Below the pieces are notes generated by a model. That model did no database searches, was not told the origin of the DNA, and was given only the letters and a program-made list of their open reading frames with translations. A stretch of 64,000 nt of DNA, taken from the NCBI GenBank assembly GCA_034509925.1, contig CM067529.1, positions 6,921,501 through 6,985,500 of the forward strand, given 5' to 3'. A program made the position numbers and the translations under genes. The DNA is from Hirudinaria manillensis. Its lineage: Eukaryota; Annelida; Clitellata; Hirudinida; Hirudinidae. Shown here piece by piece: positions 13,160-25,100 of the stretch; position 1 is the stretch's first letter, and each line of letters begins with the position of its first letter.

Positions 13160-16100
13160 TCAGCTTTGGTTGTGCTTCTTGTTGGGATGTTTCTTGGCTT
13201 TTGGTGTTGACAGCTTCCTTTGCAGGGTTGATGGGGCATCTGAAAATGGTTTTATATGACAATGAACATGAATTAAAAAAATATTCCAAGTAATTTAGAT
13301 TATTAATGAGTTTTGCATTGAAACTGCTGGTTTTTATACTCATTTATATAATTAATTAATTAAAAATTAATAGATAATGCATTTATCCATAAAAATGAAT
13401 CTGGCTTAAAGAGCTTGGGACTTAATTAAGCCATTTAAATGGTCAATAAGGTGCTCAAAAGATGGGCCAAATGTGATTATATCAAAATGTCAAAAATTAT
13501 TAAGCTTAAGTATTTTTGAAAAAATTTCTATTTAGAACATATTTAGATATTTAATTCTAAGAGTTCAAGAGGAAAGATTAATTGTAAATAACCCTTTAAG
13601 TAGGATTTTGCAGTGCAGGGACTAAATTTCAATGTAAAATGGACATTTTGCTAACCTTTGGGAATTCTTGGATCTTGGGATGGAGTTGCATTTTGTTCTC
13701 CTAGCGATTCATCCACTGCCAAATTCATTGACTCTGACAGTAATAATAACAATACTAAATTTGCATAACAATAACATCAACAACAGCCTTAAATGAATAT
13801 AAGAAGCTTCACTCAATCCAACAACACTTTTTGACATTTTCACTTTAAAAAAATTAGAACCTCATGCATTTAGATTTAAAAATACTTTCAGAGCTCGAAA
13901 CAAATATCTTTTTAGGACTTCACAGATGAAATTAATGTTTGATTGGCAGTAGCACTAACCAGTGGATGATGATGAAGATGGCAATACTTAATTAATTATG
14001 TAATACTATATTAATTGATCATGCAATAAAATGGTGAGGTGAAGAGATAAGCTCGAGTATAATAATCAACAGATATTGAGAACAAAGAAGCATAAAATCA
14101 ACTGAAAGATGACTATGTGATGAATGACAAACCTTTCTCACAACCAGGAATGATCATTTCAAATGAGAAGTCCTCAAAGGTTGTTAGACTTCTGTATTGT
14201 TTGGCAAGGTTCACAATTTGGTTGAATCTGCTTTCATAGCTGAATAAATAAATCACTTAACTATAACCATTGTCACTATAGGTTGTAACAAATATTAAAC
14301 CTAGGAACGGCTTTTTGGTCAGAGTCGCAAAATTATTGCAAACACAAGCTAGCATTATTGTATGATATAATAATAACTACATTGAGTAATAATATAATTA
14401 AATATAATTGTAAATATAAATATATTTAAAGACTCACTGAGTTTGATAATGGTCTTTAAGAGTTCTGAGAGCATTTCCTGCATTAATAGCAGTTGCTCTC
14501 ACCAACCCAGCCAGTACCTCTGAACTTATGATGGCCTCATCAAACAATGGACCAAAATGTGGCACCTAGAGAATAGACAAAGAGAATCAAATATTCTGAT
14601 TTTAATGCCTTTGAGATGTAAAAATAAACTATAGGAATTTAATAAATAAATTAACAACCCCTGGTTTCTGTTTGATTTGTACTCTGAACAATCCAGACTG
14701 CAGAGGATAAATGATGATGAGAACGTCCCCGAAATCGGTGGGAATGATTCCGTGCCTGTAATCTCTCGAGTGCTCGGACCAGATGATGTGGACCTCGTCG
14801 TTACCCAAGTGCCTCAACTGCAAACGCATGAAATTAGTAATTAACATAATTAATAAAATGGCTAGTATTTTGTATAATCTTAAATGGAGATTAATTTTTT
14901 GTAAAATAACAGCTTGAGAGAAATGACCTTTTTAAGTTTGTCTTCATCACTGACTCCTGGCATGAGGGTGGAAACATGGAAGAGAATCTCCTTGGTAGAA
15001 CTTCTGTAGTAAGGAGCACATTCTCCTGTACTGCCATTATTCTGGAGACCACCCATGAAGCCCTGATGTGTCCTCAGATTTACCTATTTATTTGGTTAAT
15101 CAGATATCCAAAACTTAATTGAAAATATGTTGCATGCCATGATTCAAGAGATACTGGTGATTTTCAGGGAAACTTTATAAAAAAAAAATGTAAAAAAACA
15201 TTTTATGGTAAAAATATGGTAAATGAACCATAAATTGAGAGAATATAATAATATATAACATTATATAAATGAAACAAAGCCATTGACAACAGCAAAACAC
15301 TCAGGTGTCTCAACAAACAAAGATCATTTCGAATAATAGAAAGTTGTAAAGAAAAGTGAATGAAAATAATTTAAGAATTAAAATCCAAATGTCCGAAGCA
15401 CAATTTCTCACCATGCAACCGAGAGACTCGACAAAGGAATTGAACTTTTGGCTTCCTTCCTGATTGGAAAGGATACTCAACTTATCCTCTTGACCTGGTC
15501 CGACATACAAAACGGCCACTTTGTGGGTTTCTTGGCTGTTATAAAAGAGGTATAATATGGATGTATACAGGTATATGGATTAATTCAATGATCCTGCTCC
15601 AGGAATGCAGGTATGGATTAATTCAATTTTTCAAATTTAATTATCCCTTTTCTACTTTAAAAAGTACTTATTTCTCAGAAATCCAATTAATCGAATAAAT
15701 TAAAAATAAAGCAAGATTAAATTCTCACCACCGTTGACTGTCCAAGTGCTTCAATTCTCGAAGGAACCTTTCATTCTTCTTGACCAGATCAAAGTGAGAC
15801 CTAAAATCACACAAACATCATTCGTTATACAAAAAGGTTGACGTCGAATGTCCAATGTTTCTATCGAACAAAACCTTCTCTCCCATGAAAAACTGCCAAA
15901 ACTGTTGAAGAGGCGTCTGAAGAGCAGAAACTCGGGTTGAGATCGACTCGGAATGGTGCGACAAGCAGCGCCTGCTTTGCTGGAAAACAAATATTAAAAT
16001 ATTACTGTTAACGAAGTAGAAGTAAAGCAATAATTCAATGTCCACTCTTTGTTATTGTTGTGACACCGTGGTTGAGTTACTGGCAGCTTATATTGGTGTG

Positions 16101-19100
16101 AAATATAATAACTGTTCTTGAGTTAAACTTAAAAACTTAAACATATAAAAACATAACTATTGGTGCAGTCAACAGACGAGATAAATTAAAATGCAAGAAT
16201 ATTATCACGAGTAGCAAACTCGACTCCATCTGAGTTTGTTCGAAATCCAACTTGAATGGCACGAATGCCACGTAAACGATCCCAGCTTTAAAGAACTTTT
16301 CCTAAACTTGGTCACCATTTGTAGTGCCATACAAAATCAATAAAACAATTTCATTAAAGAAAAAATGGATCACCTAAATTTACTCTTGCAGCTTTTCGAC
16401 TGGAGATATTTTCTAACTTCCTGGCACTGCAGTTCCACCGTTTGCGACAATTGATCTTCGACGGGCGACGAGATTTGAGCTGGAGGTCCCCAGGGAATGT
16501 TGAGCTGTCGACTCGGATCAAAAAGGCATTCGGGACTCACTTGGCCGACATAATTGAGGGTCTGAATATTTAGAATGAAGGAGGTACGAGACAAGTTGGA
16601 TTGTTAAATTCTAGTATGACTGTAGCAGTTGTATCATATCATGTTTGAAATTCATAGTACTGTTAGTGCATATCTGAAGCATATTGCTCTAATACAATTA
16701 TTATGCATCCAGATTTACATTTGTTTACATTACAAAGACATTAAAATAACAACCAAAGAAGGACAGCTAGAATTATGTTTAAAACTTACCGAATCAAGAA
16801 AATCTTCAGAGTGCCAGGGTTGAGCGGACAATTTTTGAGTGACTAAATGAGTGGAAGAATAAAAAGAAAATGATGAAACCATGGAGGTTGGCAGAGGTAA
16901 TGAAAAGGTGTTGAGGAACTGCTGGGAGAATGTAGACGGCTTGTATTTCTCCCGACGGATGGGTTCGCCAGGTGCTAATGACGAGGAGGAGGAAGAGGAG
17001 GCCGCTGCATCCGCAATGAGAGGGAAGGTGGGAGGGGAAGGTACCGGCGATGGTGGCGGGGAAGGCTGCACGGGAGGAACCTCTGCACGTTCCGATGGAG
17101 GAGCTGATTATAAAATCATTTAACAAAATGAAGTACAAATGAATAACATTTTATATAATTGGAAATAAATAATTTTTAATTATTCTCAGATTCCCAAAAG
17201 TTTCAACAATAAAATAAATTATTAACAATAAATTAGCAACACCAATAAAGACTGTTGTGATCCATCGATCGAAACCTCGAGATTTACCTGGCAAGTGTTG
17301 AAGAGAAGTGACGTCCCAGGAAAACTTTCCAGAAACATCTCTAAATATGAATCTGCACCAAGGTGAGGAATGGGAGGTGAAGGAACCAATCAGACCGTTG
17401 TTCTCGACCAAAGATGAATTCTGATCGTCATCAAAACAAAGCAATAAGACACGTGAATCGAACTTCAAATTCGTTAGGCCGTCTTGGCCATCATTGACAA
17501 TTGGTTATTTGATCGATCATTTAATTATAACTATTTATAATTATGAGTTGAAGACAGCCCACTTATGTTTTAATTGAATTTTAATGTTTACAATTCAAAC
17601 AAAAACAACGTGCCTCCCGAAATCAAAATCTCAATACCTCGACAGAGGGAAGTTCCATCACAGACATTAAGGACTGTCCATTGAGAAGAAAAAACTACAA
17701 AAAAAAAAATAGTAATAATAATAAATATGCCATTAATGTAATATAATTTTCCATTGAAATAATAACGATCAATGAGATTCACCTGCACGTCGGTGGCCTT
17801 GAGAACGTTTGACCACAAAGCATCCTCATTTGTGAGATCATGAGTTATTATTGTTGGTAGTTCTGAAGTCTCCAGCCTCCCTTGCTGGTAAAATTCATGG
17901 TCGTAGTGTTCCTGGGCTGAACTGCACAGCTGAACATTGTCTTTCGAGAAGGGAAAGTAACCAAGGTAGTTGACTAGATGATGAAGTACCTGCATTTAAT
18001 AATGGCAACGTTTTTAGGGTCAAAACTAGCCTAATAATAATAATAAGTTAGTAATAACCTATTAAAAATTAATAAATTTCAGTCATATGCACACATGGCG
18101 ATGAAGGTGAAAAGTGTGGACCTAAAATAACATCCAATCAAATCTCACCACAGAAGCGGCCAATCGGATGTCAAAAAAGTCTCCGCCCATCCTCGACGGA
18201 GCGTCGTTTAAAACTCCGTCGGACCAAAACGGAGACCTTCTCGGACGACCGTCGTCGAGAACACTTCCCGTCGATTTCGAGTCGCTTTGATGCGACTCGT
18301 GAGTGAAAACTTTGGAGGTCGTGGAGGAAGTGGGCGACAGAACGAGAGAAGCCGCACGGGACGAGTGAGTGGCGGACGAAGACAATGGGTTGGCAGAACC
18401 GTCTTTGGCATCATCTCGAGACAAAATGCTTTCTTCCAGAGGCGGAGTGTTTTCGGCTCCCAGCAAAACTTCGTGAAGGACCTGCAACCAACATCAATTA
18501 ATTAATTAATCGGACGATTAATTTCTATTATTAAACATCGAGGAAGCATATGCAAATTAAAATGAACTGCATTCAGAGATAATTGCATGCTTTGTTGTGT
18601 CATTAATAAATCACGAGGTCATAGACGCTCGGAATAGAATTGATAGCTTCAATGAATAAAGAACGAATACGATACGTGGAATATCCTGCCGAGGAGTGGA
18701 ACGAAGGTCCTCTTTGAATCCGGTTCGTCTTGACTCGTGAGAAAGGAAAGCGGTAATTGCATGCACCATTCCAAGATTGTAAATAAAGTTTCAGTGATTG
18801 CCTGGAACAAGTAAACAAAGTTGTTATGAAGCATCGATTAAGTAATTGATTAATTAATTAGTTGTCCAATACCTTCTGCAGAACATCTTTAGCAGCACTG
18901 GAGGTGCTGGATTCAACTTCTCTTGTCAAATTAGAGGCAGTCAAAGCCAATTCCTAGAAGTGAAAACATGTAATATTTTGAAATTTCACTAGGGAAATAA
19001 GTAAAGGACTGCAAGAAACAATGAATCAAATGCAGAAATGCCTACACATTCCTTTTGCATGTTTGAGCATTTTGCAATATTTGATAGATAAATAAATAAA

Positions 19101-22100
19101 TAAATAACAATTACTTCCAGTATCTTGAAAATGTGTTTTGGTCCTTTTTCAACCAGAAGCTCCACATAATCGGTCAACATCACTAACGTCGAGGCTGCCG
19201 TCTTGCTCGTGAACACGTCGTCCTGAAAGTACACGATTAAAAACCGTACAAATGTCGTTTTGCAGTTGTTTAAAAGTGAACTCACATTCACAGACGACAG
19301 CAGGACGTTCAGGACTTCGTCAAATTTTTCCGGAACCGAACCGTTGGCCAGGCTCTCGTACAGGTACATGCCCAAGCAACTGAGCGACACGCACCTGTTA
19401 AACGACAGAAACTCTTCAAGAGAATCGACGTCAATAATTACCAAAGCATTTCGGCAACCGATCGGTGCAAAGCCATACCTGGATCTACCTCTCGGTTCGC
19501 ATTGAGTTCGCTTCAAAAGGACATTCACCGAAGCATCCTGCAAACGAGAACCCGTTTTTAAGCTCGACGTGGACGACAAACAAGTTTCGCATCGGTACCG
19601 ACCTTGATGTTTCCCCCTTCGACCTTCAAGGAAGGGTCGTTCGAACCGGGGTCGAGAACGGAGAATTTGCAGTCGAAGTAATTGATGTAAGTCGTCAGAT
19701 TTCCTAGAAGCGCCATCGCATGGACTCGTGGAATCTTTGCAAGCATAAAACAAGGAATGCATTCTTTTTTAATCAGGCAAATTTTTTCATATTGATTCTT
19801 AAGAAAATGTAATGAAGGACAAATTGCTCCCTTAAAATATCCATGCAAAACACAAAACACAAAAAGATTTTAAGTCGATCTAACGATATAACCTAGAGAA
19901 TAAGATTTTGTAATTACGTATAAAATCGTTAATATGAAAAACATAATTTAACTGATAATTATAACATAACAATGGACTTCTCCTAACCTCTTTGCTGCCA
20001 TTATGCAGTGCTAAAGTGCTCTCTGCAGCTTGAATGAAATCAAGGAAAAGCAGCGAAAACCCGGGGTAGGCGAGAGACAGAAATCTTGGAGAACAATGTC
20101 TGATGAGAATGCTCGTTGCCTTCTGAAAATTCAAATTATTGCATTTAAAACGTGCTTTAAATAATCGATTATAATAATATAATTATATTCTGGATTGCAA
20201 TGAATAGGTACAAGCTAATTGAGGCAACTAAATGTTGGTATAAAATATCAAAACTTGTGTACTTTCAAGTAATAGAAGCATTATAATTTTAACAAGAAAC
20301 ATTTGAGTTGTCAAAGAAATGAATAAATTGAAATTATCATAAAATGTTTGACAGAAACTCACCTCACTGGAATGGAGGAGTCCGAGATGTAAACACAAAT
20401 AAAATCTGACGAGGTGTTCCAGAGGAATGTCGACGTCGTGTCTTCTCAAGGTGACTTTACACAGGACTCTAAGAGACAGCATGGCACTTTTCTGATACTT
20501 GCTACCCAGGCACAGTGACTGAGACAAATAAATTGAAATTCATTTGCAATAGGAATTTGTTAAATTATTTTCTTAAACATAAAATCGGTCGGATCGGTTC
20601 CTGGACGTCGCGATGATGGAATTTAAAACCCAGGACGTCCGTCGAACTCACGTCGAAGAGCCACGGAGCAACGTAAAGCATCGGCGGAACGACCCTCGGA
20701 GGAGGGGGAGACGACCGGTTGTCGGGGGTGACGGACTGATTGTCGCGGACGCAGATGAAAACTTCGATGATCTCCGAGAGACATTCGAGGGCCGCGAGGT
20801 GCACCGACGGATCCTCGAAGTCGTTGACGTTCCCGAGACTCCCCAACAGTCGACGCCACAGGACACTCGCGAGGTCGGCATTCCAGCCCGAGGCCATCGG
20901 ACCGCGGGGGTCGATCCTGACGAACGGAGCCTGCAACTGGGTTCGGAGACGTTCCAGCTGCTGAGAATCGAAGGATTCCTCGTCCGGACGAAGAGAAACC
21001 TCGTGTTCGGAATCTCGGTCGGACTTGGACGATTGAGGATGTTCGGGAAACGAGACCCGAATGTCTGAAAGAAGAAGCAAAAAAAAGTTATAAAAAAATT
21101 CCAAATGATTCCAGATGGATTTATTTCCTACCTTGCAAATCCTCCTTCTTCGACTCGAAGTCTCCACATCGGTTTCCGACTATTTCGTCGACCATGTCGA
21201 CGTCCTCGTCGTCGTCATCGTCGACGACTTCTTCTGATGCGAGATGCAATTTGTCCTCGTTGTCTTCCCTGTTTTGCTCCATAAACATGGCATTATCACC
21301 TTCTCCTATAAACCAGATTAACTGGTAAATGTCCGATCAAAAAGCAATTCATGTCAACAAAAGAACCGACCACTGGCAAGGAGATACTCATTGTCTGACC
21401 TATCACCTGTCATGCTTTCATTGCCCTACATACGAAATGAAAACAAAATGGAGGTAAGAAAATACTTCTTTGCATATAAACAGTCTTTCAAAAGACATTC
21501 GGAACCCCACCTGTTCCAGCATGCTGACGTAGGGCACCTTGGAAAGCTTGTGAACTTCGACGCTTCCCAAACTCTCCGTGTCGTGACCGCTTCGCGACGA
21601 CGCGTACGAGAAGTCGTCCATCTTTGTCAGGTGACCTTCGACTGCTTATTAAATGGCAGTAATGAATGCCTTCAGAAATGGATTGCCACATTTGTCTCGA
21701 TTAAAACTTCTTAAATGAAATTTAAAAATATGACCAAAAAGCCTTCAAACTTTAGCAATACAATTCTTCGCTTATACCTTATATACTTATGTAATACTTA
21801 CACTGCAAAATGTTATATGCTAAGAAATGTCCGATGTTTACATTTATCATTCATAAAAACAAAAAAGCTTGTCTCTCATAACATTAATAACATTTCCACC
21901 TTTAAATGATTTCTCTTCCATAAATTCACTGGTCTCATCATTCTGACCCCTGCTGGCCAGATGATCCGAACTCTTCCTTGAAGCCACTCCGCTGATGCTC
22001 CCATCTTTATTTGCCGATTTATCATTTGTACTATGCACGTGCATGCCATTGGACGAGTTGAATTCTGCAAGTACATGCGTACTGTTATAGTAGTACTACT

Positions 22101-25100
22101 GTACAAGTACATGGTAATAGTGCATAAACTCTCGTTGATTTGAATTGCCATAAATGCAGTGGAAGCCAATTTTTTTGTCTTTTTGAAAAGCAAAAGCAGA
22201 GAAGCAAGTAGAAATATAATGCATGGATTATTAAGCTAAATAAATAAACAAAATAGAGAGAACTATTAGTTCTAGGTTTGGAAATCCTCAATCGCATGTT
22301 GTTATTGTTTTAAATTCAAACAACCTTGACTTAAAACAGGCAAAGAATGATCACTTCCTGACATGGCATTCAATGCTTCCTTTTGTACAGAATTTGAATT
22401 CTTGTGTCCTAGTGTGATAAGAACATGATACTGCTCATTAAGGAACCCATTAACTACTTTTCCATTATAGTCATTATCAACATTATCATCGTTTACTAAC
22501 TATCTGCAAGTGTCAACAATAGACTGTTATCACTGCTACTCCTCACAATATTTGCAGACAAACCTGAAATCGTTGAATTTCTTGAACTCAATAAAATGCT
22601 GCAAACACACTGCAAAGCATAACAATTTGACAAACTGCTGATGTCATTAAGTTCATAAACTTTAACTTTATAATGCATCGAGTCATCATTTGCATGAAAC
22701 CATTTGAAACTTAATCAAACTTAATCATCTTTTACATTCATTTATAAAATAAAATAAATTCAACAAAGCTTAACATAAACACAAATTACTCCGTAATCTA
22801 AAAACCCATCGTTTACTGACTGACATTAGGAAAACAAGAGATTACCAGGGACTCCATCTGTCGGCAAATTCAGAAAGTTGGAAGTCTTTCCAGAGGGATC
22901 CGACGCGCTCGTATCCGTGGCGATGTTGGCGATCGAGGAGTGCAGAGGCGAAGCTTCGCCGGAATGAGAATGTCGTCTCGGTGAAGAGTCTTTGATTAAA
23001 AATTAAAAATTAACTTGAATTAAGAATAAAAAGCAGAAACAAAATGCTATAATTGAATAAGATCCAATAAAATTTTAACGTTCGCTCATCTACTGAGATC
23101 ATTCAGGATCGTTATCATAGTCGTCCTGGTCATCAATGTCATCATCACTATCAACACCACCACTTCGTTTAAAAATGAATTCAAATTAAGAATAAAAAGC
23201 AAAAAACAAAATTCTATGTTGAATAAAATCGAATAAAATTCAAAAGTCATTCTTTTACTTAAAGCATCCTTGCCTTGAATCGGGTCAACGTTCTGTTCCA
23301 CTTTTTGCACTTGGCCAATCTTTTCGACTCCATGATTTGAGCAGGCTTTGTATGCCCTGGATGCGGTCCTAACACCTAAATTAGAAGATCGATTAGCTCC
23401 CTCTGGTGGTAGCAGTTACCTTAATGCTTTGATTAATAAACAGAAGTCGGCAGAAAAGATGCATTTCGAGTACCCCGAGTACCCTTGAGTCTTTTAACTT
23501 TTTGTTCGGTCAATCTATCCAGGGGCAGGTCATTGAGGTTGAGACCGTAGACGAACTTGCTGAATATTCTCGTCATGACATCCATCACTTTCTGTAATTA
23601 ATTAATTAATTCGATAATTGTTCGTATGTTTATAAATGTAATTATATTTGTTTATATTACGATTTAATCATTTTGAATAATTATTATTTTCAACAAGTCC
23701 GACACTCACGGCCCATTCTTTGATGAGATCGATCCAATGAGTAAGAGAGGACAAGACCATGGTGAACTGTTGCCACAGAAGTACGCTGACTTCAAAGTTG
23801 GTATTTGCTTTTATCCAAGTAACTATTAGAGTCTGTGAATGGTGGGTTATTACTTTGGTCATTACAATTTTCTTAGTGATAAATGTTTAAAAAGACAATA
23901 TTAAAATATTTAAGATATCATTAAGCAACTTAGAATATCTGATTCGAACCTTGAATAACGGTTCTGCAAGATTTTTGGCCAAACTCGGAACGGGACCCGA
24001 TGAAGGGCCGTCTCGTGACATCACGACGGATGTCACTCTCAAAAGAACGGATAACAGTTGTTCCCTGAGAAATTATTTAATAAATATTACCTAAATAATG
24101 ATAATTAGAGGAAGTTTATCGAATTCATCAGAAATGACGAGATGTAATCCTTTCACAGACTTGCCGAGTTCCAAAAACCACATTTTAAACAACAAAAGAT
24201 CAAGAAATTCTCACCAAGTCTGAACATCCATTTGGAGATTTGTAACTGAGTATCTGTAGACATTCAAAATCCTCTTGCAAACCTCTACCTATAAATCAAC
24301 ATTTACTTGTAAATACAATTTCATAATTTCCGAATGAATTTAATATCACTTTCAATATCGTTTCAACCATCACTCACCTGTTTCTCCAATCTCTGTGAAA
24401 ATTTCAAAGCGATCGAGTGGTTCTGATCGCCAGAAGATTTTGAACCCTCGAAGAAGGTAAGGAAAACGTTCGATGAAATCGTGAAAAACACTTTCAGAAC
24501 GTTCTGTAATCCTGCACCGACGGGAGCACACTTCTGCTCGGCTTCAACCTTCAATGACAAGTTCCAGACGTGAGAAGATTCGAAGCGACAAGATGCAACA
24601 AAATGCTTTCAATGCAAACGGTGATGTGGGGCAAACCTCGGGGAATTCGCTGGAACCTTCAACTTCCTCTAGAAAAGCAGGCAGTTCCATTTTAGATTTG
24701 ATGCACCAAAACCAATCTTTATACACAGACACGGCTCTTCTTGCAGAATTCAATTCGTCGTCATTGCTGGTCCACAAAAATGCCTAAAAATGGATTTTAA
24801 AAAAGAAATCATTCTCTACACAAATGAATCCTGATGCCAGATTAAGAATAATTATGCTATGCAATCAATTAAGATAGATTAAATTCTAATAAAGTTAATA
24901 AAGTCACTGCCATTGCTAGGCTGACAATCAACAAGAAAGGAAATCTACAAAATCTTTTCCAAGATAACCTGTCTGAAGACTTCATGCACGATGTTGACAT
25001 TCTCCCTCGAGCCGTAGAGGACGTCCTTGACCAATCGAGCGTTCCGATCGTCGACGGAGAATCCCCCGAAACGTTCTCCTTCCGCTTCTCCACGCTCCAC

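Noticed and set aside
20613-21068. Plus-strand 151-codon frame
   Set aside because: Complement of a CpG-rich RALGAPA exon whose minus-strand translation matches the family ([15 protein letters not shown]).
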